53,247 nt of DNA from Parasedimentitalea denitrificans (GTDB lineage Bacteria; Pseudomonadota; Alphaproteobacteria; Rhodobacterales; Rhodobacteraceae): positions 1 through 53,247 of the forward strand of contig NZ_QHLQ01000025.1 in assembly GCF_011813015.1 (NCBI RefSeq), in the 5' to 3' direction. The notes under the pieces are model-generated. The model saw nothing but the letters and a program-made list of their open reading frames with translations. It was not told where the DNA came from and ran no database searches. Positions 1-7,984 of this stretch are shown piece by piece (the stretch's first letter is position 1; the number at the start of each line of letters is the position of its first letter). A program made the translations under genes and the position numbers.

Positions 1-477
1 GACGACGGCAGAGCCTTTAGGACGCTCAACATCTTGGATGAACACAGCCGGGAATGCCTGGCTGTCCGGGTGAAGCGGAAGTTAAATACGACCGAAGCAA
101 TCGACGCTCTGACGGATCAATTCATCCTGCGAGGCGTGCCTGACTACATCAGGTCGGAGTTGCCCATTGAAGGCGCCATTGGTTCGAGCCCAATGGGCGA
201 CGGCCCAGAGTTCATCGCTGAGGCCGTCAGGGACTCAAGGACTGCCTGCATCGAGCCCGGGTCACCCAGGGAGAACTGATAATGTGAGAGCTTTAACGGG
301 CGGATGCGCGACGAGTTGCTGAACGTTGAAATCTTCTACTCGCTACGTGAAGCCCAAATCATCATTGAAAGATGGAGGAACCATTACAACACCAAACGAC
401 CACATAGTGCTTTGGGCTAACGTACACCTGCGCAAGAGGTCATCGTTCCGATGGACCAAAGGTCAATCATGCACTAA
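1..477 (+). pseudogene. IS3-family transposase OrfB, 3' remnant with in-frame stops
   Basis: One frame reads through the C-terminal half of an IS3-family DDE transposase: a LNILDEHSRECLA block, then GPEFIAEAV, ERWRNHYNTKRPHSALG and a terminal MDQRSIMH. The gene is dead. A TGA and a TAA lie side by side at 277-282, where the family normally has Gly-Tyr, and another TAA is at 418-420. About 13 extra residues also interrupt the conserved RSDNGPEF motif that carries the second catalytic Asp. The 5' part lies outside the window. The sequence after the stop (about 478-512) is probably the IS terminus, because it abuts a second, oppositely oriented IS3 fragment. Confidence 0.9.
162..198. repeat. Short palindromic insertion inside the dead transposase
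   Basis: GCCCATTG at 162-169 and CAATGGGC at 191-198 are perfect 8-bp inverted arms. They sit in a stretch of about 40 bp that is absent from ordinary IS3 OrfB genes and splits the RSDNGPEF motif, so the stretch reads as a small hairpin-bearing insertion. The length is consistent with a net gain of 39 bp, which keeps the frame. Its origin is unknown; a miniature repeat element or a local templated duplication are both possible. Confidence 0.5.
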
Positions 478-510
478 CTTTTAATTTGAACCACTCAAGT
501 GGGGCTGCTC

Positions 511-722
511 AAAGGCGGGCGTTCTCTATTCCCACATTCTTAAGCGGGCCGGACGTCAGGTCATCATTCTGATGGTGTTGAGCCCACTTGTTCAGTGTCG
601 AAACACCAACCCCCAAATCGGAATCGATCTGAGGTCGCGTCAGCCCACGGCTTATTGCAATGCGAACCGCGTCACATCTGAACTCGTCGTTGTATCTTAG
701 TACTAATTGTCGTCTCTTTCAT
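511..722 (-). pseudogene. IS3-family OrfA fragment
   Basis: On the minus strand this reads like the N-terminal half of an IS3-family OrfA: YNDEFRCDAVRIAISRGLTR, then the helix-turn-helix SDLGVGVSTLNKWAQHHQ and an ENARL that runs into a stop at 511-513. A full OrfA continues well beyond this into a leucine-zipper region. The first codons (ATG AAA) are one base out of frame with the rest, so the start is also damaged. The break at ENARL coincides with the terminus of the adjacent OrfB remnant, which suggests that one IS inserted into, or recombined with, another. Confidence 0.8.
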
Positions 723-920
723 TGGGAATATCGTTCGACGAGACTGGAACTCAGTCGGGACATGTACAAATTTTGGGAAGGCGATTCTTTGGTTCCCTAA
801 ACTCTGCCGACGGACACTCGACTTTTCCAAGTTGATGTGGCAAAAGCGCCCTAAAACAACAAATCCACTTCTCTCTAAATTATTGTAGAAAAGAAGAGTG
901 GTAGTCACAGGATACTTGAA

Positions 921-3900
921 ATGACCCTTCCAGACATTGCGTCACTATGGATTGGCGGCAATCTGAGCTGGCTGGAGCAAGTGTGCCTTAAATCCTTCGC
1001 CGATCACGGGCATCGCACCATTCTTTATACCTACGAGGGGGTGAGCAACGCGCCTGAGGGCGTCGAAGTAATGGATGCCAATTCTATTTTTCCCAATACC
1101 AATTTCATTCGACACAAGGAAAGTGGATCTCCGGCTGTGCATGCTGATGCGTTCCGCTACCGGATGATCCAATTGCAAAACGTTGTCTGGGTGGATGCCG
1201 ACATTTTGTGCGTTCAGCCGTGGGACACTCAAAACGAATTTATCTTCGGCTGGGAAAAGAAAAACAGAGTCGTTTGCAATGCGGTGCTGGGCTTGCCCCG
1301 GTTTTCCCGTACACTTGAGCGGCTCAACGCCCTTTGTGCCGATGAATACCCTATCCCTCCATGGCTGACGGGACAGAGCAAGGAAGACCTTGAGAAAGCC
1401 GCGCGCGATGGCAAGCCGGTGCATGTTTCAGAACTGAAGTGGGGTGTTTGGGGGCCTTCGGCAGTCACTCATTTCCTCAATGAGACAGGCGAAATGGAAC
1501 ATGCGATGCCGCAGGAGGCATTCTATCCCGTCTCATTCAAAGACCGCCGCGATTTGGTGAAGCCGGGAGACGTGGTTGATAACATTATGACCGATGGTGT
1601 TTATGGCGTTCACCTTTGGAACCGCCGTCTGAGTCGCCGGATCGTGACCAACCATAATGGCATCGCTCCAGAAGACAGTTTTCTGGGACGGGCGCTGGTG
1701 CGCCACAACGTCGACCCTCTCCTTGCGCCAATCCCCGACAAACCTCCCCCGGGACACCCGACGCAGGAAGAATTGCGTCGGCAAAAGGCACAGACGACAG
1801 CGAAAGAACCCACTGTGAAACCGGCTGCTGCACCGGCAGTGGCCCCAGTGACGCAGGAGCCTGCCGTAGGCATCAAACGACAGCGACTTCTGCAATCGGA
1901 GCCCTACCAGAACGCGATTGATAATATGGAAGGCCGGACGGAGCAGATGTTTGGTCAGCTACCGCCTGTCGCCCCCCCAATATCACATGACAGGATTTTG
2001 GTGCTCACTTCCATGAAGAACGAAGCGCCATTCATTTTGGAGTGGGTCGCCTACAACAAGGCAATTGGTGTCACCCATTTCCTCGTTTACACGAACGATT
2101 GCAGCGACAACACGAACGAAATCCTTGATCGCCTGTCAGATCTTGGCCTTGTCACCCGGGTCGATAACCCTTGGAACCCCTACAAGACGAAAAAGAAGCC
2201 TCAGCACGTCGCGCTAGAAGACGCGATGGAACAGCCTGCCTACGAGGACGCCGACTGGGTCCTGACGATCGATGTAGACGAATTCGTCAATATCCATGTG
2301 GGCGATGGAACGTTTTTTGATCTCTTTAAGGCCTGCAATGATCCCAACGTTATTTCCTTCACATGGAAGTTCTTTGGGAACAGTCATGTGAATGAATATG
2401 AAGACCGCCCAATCATGGAGACTTTCACGGCCTGTGCGCCAGAATTTATTCCCAAACCGCGTTTGGGGTGGGGCTTCAAATCGATGGTGCATAAGTCTGC
2501 CCCCTACACCAAAATTGGCGTGCATCGTCCACTGAAGATTTCTGATGAAAGTAAGCTGGATCAGGTGCGTTGGGTCAATGGATCGGGCCGGATGATGCCC
2601 GAGATGCTTCTTACCAATAACGGTTGGCGCTCCACTAAGCGCTCGCTCGGTTACCGAATGGCGACGCTTAACCATTACATTTTGCGATCTGCCGAAAGCT
2701 TCCTCGTGAAGCGCGACCGAGGGCGGATCAACCATACCGAACAGGACCAGGGCATCGATTATTGGATGCGCCGAAACTACACCTCAGAAACCGACGACCG
2801 GATGCTTTCTCGGTTGCCGATGATGCAAAAAGAGCTGGACGGCCTCAAAGCCGACAAAAAACTTGCCGCGTTGCATGAAGAGGCCGTGCTTTGGCACAAA
2901 GATAAAATCGCCAAGCTCAAGGTGAACCCAGGTTACAACGAACTCTATCGCGACCTCACCGAGGTGCGACGGCCTGACGCGATCTACCTCACCAAGCCCG
3001 AAGCAGAGTCAAGCGACGCACAACCGGTCGAAGATCTCGGCCTGCTCATTCCGGAGCCCGAGCGCGAGGTGATGTCGGATCAAGCGGCCGCGAAGAAGCT
3101 CGCGTTGCTCACTCGCATGCTCAAGGGTGAAGTGAGCTCCAACGAAACAATAGCCGACCAGATGGCAGCGCCCGAGGTCAAACGCCATGATGCCTGGCTT
3201 CCAGAACCGCCGAACTCACCGATGGGGGGCGACCAGGAACCGCGGTTCGAGGAAATGCGCAGACAAGCGGCACAGTCCGGTGGTTTTTTTTGGGAAGGCC
3301 CTGATAACGCGCTCTTTTTTGAACCCGTAGGGCGCCGTCTTGTCGTGACCTTCGACAATGTGCACACCGCGCGCCTACAAGAGCAACGCTGGCCATGGGG
3401 CTACCCCCAGATAACCAAGCAGTTAGGCTGTTCGGTCCTCGGCATTATGTCGAAAAATCGGGGCTGGTTCCGCCACGACTTCGTACATGACTGTTTTGAC
3501 CACCTGAAAGCTACCGGCTGGTTCAAGCAGTTTGATAAGGTCTTGTTCTACGGCGCCTCAATGGGCGGCTTCGGAGCGCTCACCTATGCCCGAGCTTGCC
3601 CGGGCGCAAATGTGCTCGCGCTTGAGCCGCAGACAACCCTAAATCCAGAGATCTTGCCGAATGACACCCGCTGGCCTTGGACCAGAAAACTGGATTGGAC
3701 AGGCCGCTATTGCGATGCCAGAGAAGGCATTGGAGAGGCACGTAAGGTAGTTGTCGTCTCCGACCCTTATTTTGAACTGGACCGCGCACATGTGGCACGG
3801 CTGAAAGGCGATAACGTCCAAAAATTGAGGCTCCCGTTCTTTGGCCATAAGGCCGCGCCTGCGCTCCTGCAGATGGGTAATCTCAAGTCACTTCTGACCG

Positions 3901-4127
3901 ATATGGCAGATGGCGAGGTCAACACAAACGAGTACTTCCGCCTACTGCGGAACCGTCGTGATCTTGCTCGCTTCCAACACACAATTATCAACCATGCTAA
4001 GGATCGGGGCCATCTCAAGCTCGCCTTGCAAGGTTGTGAATATACATTAAAAAAACGCAAAGCCCGCAACATCAGACTTATTAAGGAAGACATCGAAGAA
4101 CAGCTCAAGGGTCATAGAAGTGGCTAA
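921..4127 (+). CDS. Three-module protein: DXD glycosyltransferase, GT2-like glycosyltransferase, alpha/beta-hydrolase-like domain
   Basis: The product has 1,068 residues. Residues 1-270 resemble a sugar-binding DXD glycosyltransferase, with VWVDADILC near residue 93. A Pro/Ala/Lys-rich linker spans about 275-345. Residues 355-670 form a second glycosyltransferase of the Glyco_tranf_2_4 type, with SMKNEAPFILEW and DVDEFVNIHVGDG near residue 450. The C-terminal 790-1005 has an alpha/beta-hydrolase nucleophile elbow, GASMGG (candidate Ser880), and a late GHK (His976). It has no signal peptide, so it is probably cytoplasmic. It likely builds or modifies a surface polysaccharide and adds or removes an acyl group; the substrate is unknown. 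An AGGA-type ribosome site precedes the ATG. It overlaps the next gene by 8 bp, which implies coupled expression. GenBank-style pipelines would probably call it only 'glycosyltransferase family 2 protein'. Confidence 0.85.
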   Translation: MTLPDIASLWIGGNLSWLEQVCLKSFADHGHRTILYTYEGVSNAPEGVEVMDANSIFPNTNFIRHKESGSPAVHADAFRYRMIQLQNVVWVDADILCVQPWDTQNEFIFGWEKKNRVVCNAVLGLPRFSRTLERLNALCADEYPIPPWLTGQSKEDLEKAARDGKPVHVSELKWGVWGPSAVTHFLNETGEMEHAMPQEAFYPVSFKDRRDLVKPGDVVDNIMTDGVYGVHLWNRRLSRRIVTNHNGIAPEDSFLGRALVRHNVDPLLAPIPDKPPPGHPTQEELRRQKAQTTAKEPTVKPAAAPAVAPVTQEPAVGIKRQRLLQSEPYQNAIDNMEGRTEQMFGQLPPVAPPISHDRILVLTSMKNEAPFILEWVAYNKAIGVTHFLVYTNDCSDNTNEILDRLSDLGLVTRVDNPWNPYKTKKKPQHVALEDAMEQPAYEDADWVLTIDVDEFVNIHVGDGTFFDLFKACNDPNVISFTWKFFGNSHVNEYEDRPIMETFTACAPEFIPKPRLGWGFKSMVHKSAPYTKIGVHRPLKISDESKLDQVRWVNGSGRMMPEMLLTNNGWRSTKRSLGYRMATLNHYILRSAESFLVKRDRGRINHTEQDQGIDYWMRRNYTSETDDRMLSRLPMMQKELDGLKADKKLAALHEEAVLWHKDKIAKLKVNPGYNELYRDLTEVRRPDAIYLTKPEAESSDAQPVEDLGLLIPEPEREVMSDQAAAKKLALLTRMLKGEVSSNETIADQMAAPEVKRHDAWLPEPPNSPMGGDQEPRFEEMRRQAAQSGGFFWEGPDNALFFEPVGRRLVVTFDNVHTARLQEQRWPWGYPQITKQLGCSVLGIMSKNRGWFRHDFVHDCFDHLKATGWFKQFDKVLFYGASMGGFGALTYARACPGANVLALEPQTTLNPEILPNDTRWPWTRKLDWTGRYCDAREGIGEARKVVVVSDPYFELDRAHVARLKGDNVQKLRLPFFGHKAAPALLQMGNLKSLLTDMADGEVNTNEYFRLLRNRRDLARFQHTIINHAKDRGHLKLALQGCEYTLKKRKARNIRLIKEDIEEQLKGHRSG

Positions 4128-5217
4128 AAATCTTATTCTGACCTGCATGAAAAACGAAGGCCCGTTTATTCTTGAATGGGTTGCGCACCATCTGTGTATC
4201 GGGTTCGATCATTTTCTTGTTTACACTAATGATTGCGATGACGGCACTGTCGAACTTTTGGATGCTTTGGCCAATGCGGGTATCGTGACTCGGATCGATA
4301 ACCCCTATCAGCTAATGGGCCAGCCCAAACCACAACGTGGTGCTCTCAAACATGCCGAGGGGCTTGATCTAGTGCGTAATGCAGACTGGGTACTTGTTTC
4401 CGACGTAGATGAATTCGTGAATATTCATGTGGGCGATGGCAGTCTCGACGCCTTGGTCAAGGCCGTTGGTTCGGCTGAGATCATTTCTATGCAGTGGCGA
4501 CTTTTTGGCAGTAGCAATATCGACCACTACGAAGATCTTCCCATAGTGAAGCAGCATAGTTACTGTGCGCCCAAATTTTGCCCAAGGCCAGTGCAGGCCT
4601 GGGGCATCAAATCCATGTTCCGTCCTGGTCCGCTCCCGGCAGGTCAGTTTGCAAACATCGGTGTGCACCGCCCTACAGGCAAGAAGACCACAACACCCGT
4701 GACTTGGGTCAACGGCTCAGGGAAGCAACTCCCCAGAAAGTTCAATGAAAATGGCTGGCGGTTGGGGATTGGCACCTATGGCTATGATCTTGTGACGCTG
4801 AACCACTACTCGGTACGTAATGCTGAGAGCTACCTCGTAAAAAAAGATCGCGGTCGTGTCAATCACGTAAACCGAGATCAGGGCGAGGCCTATTGGTTGC
4901 GAATGAACTTCAACATGTCACACGACCTTTCGCTGCAAACGGCTCTCCCTGAGATCGAGAGAAGAATTGCGGAGTTAAAGACGCTACCCAATGTAGCCAG
5001 CTGCCATTTACATGCAGTAAAGACGCACAAAGAAAAAATCAAAGCGCTCATGACACGCGATGATATGATAGAGCTTTACCGAGAGATTACCTCGCCCCGA
5101 TCAAAACTTCTGTCGCGGTTTCTCAACATGCTCACAAAAGAACACTTTGCCGATGGCCCACGCACGGTTCCCGATGATCTGGTTTCGAAACTGGAACAAG
5201 TGCCCTACTTTGGATGA
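4120..5217 (+). CDS. Glycosyltransferase family 2 (Glyco_tranf_2_4 type)
   Basis: The product has 365 residues and starts at a GTG that overlaps the preceding stop by 8 bp. It carries the same signatures as the middle module of its neighbour: CMKNEGPFILEWVAHH, FLVYTNDCDDGT, DVDEFVNIHVGDG (the metal/nucleotide-sugar DXD region) and KDRGRVNH. The two are therefore paralogous modules lying side by side, and they probably act in the same glycan pathway, perhaps on successive sugars. There is no transmembrane segment. Donor and acceptor cannot be read from the sequence. Confidence 0.85.
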   Translation: MAKNLILTCMKNEGPFILEWVAHHLCIGFDHFLVYTNDCDDGTVELLDALANAGIVTRIDNPYQLMGQPKPQRGALKHAEGLDLVRNADWVLVSDVDEFVNIHVGDGSLDALVKAVGSAEIISMQWRLFGSSNIDHYEDLPIVKQHSYCAPKFCPRPVQAWGIKSMFRPGPLPAGQFANIGVHRPTGKKTTTPVTWVNGSGKQLPRKFNENGWRLGIGTYGYDLVTLNHYSVRNAESYLVKKDRGRVNHVNRDQGEAYWLRMNFNMSHDLSLQTALPEIERRIAELKTLPNVASCHLHAVKTHKEKIKALMTRDDMIELYREITSPRSKLLSRFLNMLTKEHFADGPRTVPDDLVSKLEQVPYFG

Positions 5218-5284
5218 TGGTAGTGGTGAGGACGGCTGTCCGAAACTGTATTTTATTGGGTAAGACAAAAACAGGAATGTCAAT

Positions 5285-5512
5285 ATGAGCGATGAATGGA
5301 GACTCGTCAGTTTGTCGAATGACAAAACAATACTTACCGTTAAGCGTAAGGGCGGTTTTTTGGACCGCGAGACAGAAGAGGCCATGGAGAGTTTCTATAG
5401 GATATTGTCTCAATTGACTGAACGAATCAGTAAAGTTTCGAGCGAAGAAGATAAAACTGCCCTGCGCAATCATTTTCGAAAAGCAGTTTTCCAATTTGAA
5501 AAGTCTTTCTGA
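5285..5512 (+). CDS. Small protein of unknown function
   Basis: The product has 75 charged residues and no recognisable domain. An AGGAA ribosome site lies 7 bases before the ATG. It begins 67 bp after the glycosyltransferase pair on the same strand, so it could be the third gene of that transcript. The sequence is mostly helical in character (ETEEAMESFYRILSQLTERI), with no membrane segment or signal peptide. I do not recognise it, and it could be a chance frame. Confidence 0.5.
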   Translation: MSDEWRLVSLSNDKTILTVKRKGGFLDRETEEAMESFYRILSQLTERISKVSSEEDKTALRNHFRKAVFQFEKSF

Positions 5513-5702
5513 GAGAGGGCAGGGACGTTGATCAGAGATGTGGCCCCATAACAGTTTGATACCGCTCCTTTGAGAGTAATTATTCGGCAGCAAAGCGCTT
5601 TCTTCACAAGCCTGTCTCTCTTCTACCAGAGTAATTGGAATACTAGGATCGTAGATGCAGTTGAGACTGCGCTCAAAGCTTTTCTATCCGCATCGAAGGT
5701 AT

Positions 5703-5924
5703 TTAGCACTGGAGTGGAAATCCCGTCATCTCCGAGCGAAAGGAGGCATAGGCAAGCACCAGGGCGGCATTGAAGCGGATTAGGTCCAAAGTGGACCACT
5801 TGGTATGAGGCAATGCGAGAATACGAACTGCCTCAGCAATGGGCTGTGACTGAGGAACCCCAGGAATCCGTCGACAAAAATGAGATCGCCCACGCTTGCG
5901 AATCAGGTAACGACATGTCTGCAT
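5703..5924 (-). pseudogene. 5' stub of a second tyrosine-type integrase
   Basis: From an ATG at 5924 with a good GGAG site 6 bases upstream, the minus strand reads MQTCRYLIRKRGRSHFCRRI. This matches the N-terminal style of alphaproteobacterial phage integrases, where a 'CRYL..RG..Y.FRRR(I/V)P' opening is common. Similarity fades after about 25 residues, and the frame stops after 73 residues without any catalytic core. It lies only 139 bp outside the left att repeat and points away from it. I read it as the remnant of an integrase from an earlier element at the same tRNA. The identification rests on a short motif. Confidence 0.5.
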
Positions 5925-6062
5925 AACATCTCCAACTGCTGAACGCCGTTTTAAGAATCTCGATGCAGTGTGTGGGCTGTGTGTGCCACATGCACCATGC
6001 AGACAGGAAGTGATCGGAGTCAAAACCTACTTCCATTTACTTCCAATCACTTATAGGGCGAT

Positions 6063-6109
6063 TGGCTCCGGCGGTAGGGATCGAACCTACGACCAATTGA
6101 TTAACAGTC
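6063..6109. repeat. Left attachment site (attL), partial tRNA-Asn
   Basis: These 47 bp are identical to 19934-19980 and contain the 3' CCA, acceptor strand, T arm and anticodon region of tRNA-Asn on the minus strand. The 5' half of the tRNA is missing: after ...ACAGTC the sequence diverges completely. This is the standard footprint of integration into a tRNA gene. The crossover lies somewhere within the 47 bp, probably in the anticodon or T-loop region. Confidence 0.92.
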
Positions 6110-6242
6110 TGGAGGTAGGGTGAATCCATCACTCCCTTAAACCCCCTTAAGCTCACGTAGATCGCCATTATGCCACTGCAAATAAAAGAAAAAACCTGAA
6201 CACCATTTGACTGTTGCAACGCCAAGGGGCTTGCGTAGGTCT

Positions 6243-6288
6243 GGGACCCAATGGAATGAGGTCCTGAAGTGGGACCCACCTGGGACCC
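6243..6288. promoter_or_regulatory. Three GGGACCC motifs, candidate integrase arm sites (left)
   Basis: GGGACCC occurs at 6243-6249, 6271-6277 and 6282-6288, between attL and the integrase start. A matching trio lies beside the right att site at 19847-19895. Repeats near both ends of an element, one set overlapping the integrase leader, are where arm-type integrase or excisionase sites are expected. The set could also allow autoregulation of the integrase. Confidence 0.6.
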
Positions 6289-6301
6289 GACGTGAGAAAC
6301 C

Positions 6302-7483
6302 ATGAAGCCAAAGTCAAACTTGCCAGAATCCGGCCGTGCCACATTGAAAGACACGGTCGTCCCGGGGCTAGAACTCCGAGGGAACCAAAAGGGCGCGACT
6401 TGGACGCTCCGCCATCGAGTAGGAGGAAAGCGGATCAGGGATACAATTGGGCACTGGCCCGGACTTGCCGCTCCTGCTGCGAGGGAGGCGGCACGCGTTA
6501 AACTGTCCTCAGTGGCTGTGACCAGAGCCGCTGGAGGAGATGTTCTTGCTCAACGAGCTGAGCGGTACCGTCTCAAGAATGCGCGTTCGTTTGGAGATGC
6601 CCTGACTGTTTATGTTGCTCATCGGAGTGAGCTACGAACCATTGGGCATGCCGACAAACTGCTGAGGGACGTGTTTCGGAATTTGTTGACAGAAAAATTG
6701 CCCGCAGTTTCAAAACAGGACATTTTAGCCTGTGTTGACGCACGGCGAAAAACCGCACCTGCAGTGGCTGACTTGTCCATTCGCTATGTTCGACCATTTT
6801 TTAAGTGGGCCTACGATCGAGGTGAGATCGCTGCCGACCTATTGACCTTGCGTGTTGGGCAAACCGCCAAACGCGATCGTTTCCTGACGCGAGAGGAGCT
6901 TGGTAAAGTTTGGCTCGCGCTGGAACACCATGCCGACCATGTAGCGGCCCAAGCAGTCAAGATGATGATTGCAACAGCGCAGCGGCGGGACGAGGTTGCC
7001 GGAATGCGCTGGTCGGAGATTGAAGGTGATTTGTGGACTATTCCAGGTGAACGAACAAAAACCGGCAAGGACTACCTCGTTCCACTGAATACTGAAGCAC
7101 AATTCGTTCTGGATCATGCTCGGAAACGGGATTGTGGTTCGGATCTGGTATTTGTCGGTGCGACAGGGAAAACTCCGTTCAGCGGGTGGTCGAGGTTTAA
7201 GACCAAGCTCGACAATGAGGCGGGCGTGAGCGGCTGGACGTTTCATGATTTCCGCAGAACCTTCGCAACACTCTCCGCTGACTCAGGAATTGATCCAATC
7301 ATTGCAGACCGATGCCTGAACCATGTGGGAGCAAGTACATTGAACGACGTTGCTCTACGCTATCAGCATTCCACGATGCTGGATCAGAAGCGGGATGCCT
7401 TTGAACGCTGGGCGACAATTGTCCGGACCTGTGTGGATGCAGTAGAGGGCTCCAACATAGTAAAATTGGCGGGAGTGCAATAA
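6302..7483 (+). CDS. int: Tyrosine-type site-specific integrase
   Basis: The product has 393 residues and is expected to recombine the attachment site of the element with the 3' half of tRNA-Asn. The N-terminal third has the P4-type DNA-binding fold (RGNQKGATWTLRHRVGGKRI). The catalytic pentad is visible: Arg in AQRRDEVAGMRW (about 228), His-x-x-Arg in FHDFRRT (His315), His341 in LNHVG, and the likely nucleophile Tyr354 in LRYQH. The length is normal for the family. It lies 193 bp from attL and reads into the element. The ATG at 6302 has a weak GAG ribosome site, and the GGGACCC motifs fall in its leader. Confidence 0.95.
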   Translation: MKPKSNLPESGRATLKDTVVPGLELRGNQKGATWTLRHRVGGKRIRDTIGHWPGLAAPAAREAARVKLSSVAVTRAAGGDVLAQRAERYRLKNARSFGDALTVYVAHRSELRTIGHADKLLRDVFRNLLTEKLPAVSKQDILACVDARRKTAPAVADLSIRYVRPFFKWAYDRGEIAADLLTLRVGQTAKRDRFLTREELGKVWLALEHHADHVAAQAVKMMIATAQRRDEVAGMRWSEIEGDLWTIPGERTKTGKDYLVPLNTEAQFVLDHARKRDCGSDLVFVGATGKTPFSGWSRFKTKLDNEAGVSGWTFHDFRRTFATLSADSGIDPIIADRCLNHVGASTLNDVALRYQHSTMLDQKRDAFERWATIVRTCVDAVEGSNIVKLAGVQ

Positions 7484-7550
7484 CTAGGTAAAAGGCCCTC
7501 TTGCACCTCATCTGGCGTGTTGGTAGTGGTCTGGTACTGCATCTGGACAA

Positions 7551-7599
7551 CCGGGTCAGCGCACCGAGTTTATGAACTAAGAGCCTTAGGGCGACCCGG
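7551..7599 (+). other. Long inverted repeat in the leader after int
   Basis: CCGGGTC (7551-7557) and GACCCGG (7593-7599) can pair across 35 bases. Two smaller stem candidates lie inside: AGTT/AACT near 7567-7578, and CCT/AGG near 7583. The structure fills the 137-bp gap between int and the next frame and could be a structured leader, a weak terminator for int, or a small antisense RNA. There is no U-tract, so a plain intrinsic terminator is unlikely. Confidence 0.35.
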
Positions 7600-7656
7600 C
7601 TGAAATCCCGCCGGGGAGAAATGAACACATTGATTACGCGCGATGCTTCAACTTAC

Positions 7657-7686
7657 ACCCGCTTTCAGCGGGTATACTTGGAGTAT
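7657..7686 (+). promoter_or_regulatory. Back-to-back hairpins and possible -10 box over the next start codon
   Basis: ACCCGC (7657-7662) and GCGGGT (7668-7673) form a perfect stem. Immediately after, ATACT (7674-7678) pairs with AGTAT (7682-7686), enclosing the GGAG and overlapping the ATG at 7685. The same bases contain TATACT (7673-7678), a good -10 match, placed so that transcription could begin at or next to the ATG. The -35 is weak. An operator plus leaderless start, or a hairpin that occludes translation, would both fit. Confidence 0.4.
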
Positions 7687-7984
7687 GCCTGTGCCTTATG
7701 CACTAGAACGCCCGCCACTGCGGGCACCCGTTTCAGAACATGCCGAAACTGTCTCTTTGAACGCCTTTCGTGTTTCCCCACGAACAATGGAGCGTTGGGG
7801 CGTCGTGATGACTCACGTGCAGGGAAAACGCCAACCGCTTACGTCCGAAGTCTGGGCTGCGGTACTTGCCCGTTTGCCAGCTAGCGACCATGCAAAAATT
7901 CTTGGGAGTATGCCCCAAACTCTGTCCGATGAAGTGATGCTTTTCTTGCCCGCCGCTACCGAATTTTTTGGAGGAGCCGTGTAA
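7685..7984 (+). CDS. Small probable helix-turn-helix protein of the element
   Basis: The product has 99 residues from the ATG at 7685; an upstream ATG at 7643 would add 14 residues but has no ribosome site. The segment LNAFRVSPRTMERWG followed by LTSEVWAAVLARLP looks like a small helical DNA-binding fold. Its position between int and a primase is where satellite elements carry an AlpA-like regulator or excisionase; that role is an inference from position. Its stop overlaps the primase start (TAATG), so the two are translationally coupled. Confidence 0.6.
   Translation: MPVPYALERPPLRAPVSEHAETVSLNAFRVSPRTMERWGVVMTHVQGKRQPLTSEVWAAVLARLPASDHAKILGSMPQTLSDEVMLFLPAATEFFGGAV

Noticed and set aside
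5132..5593. 153-residue minus-strand frame
   Set aside because: It overlaps the glycosyltransferase end and the small gene at 5285 and has no recognisable segment.
6292..6501. Alternative 69-residue frame at the integrase start
   Set aside because: It is an out-of-frame shadow of the integrase.
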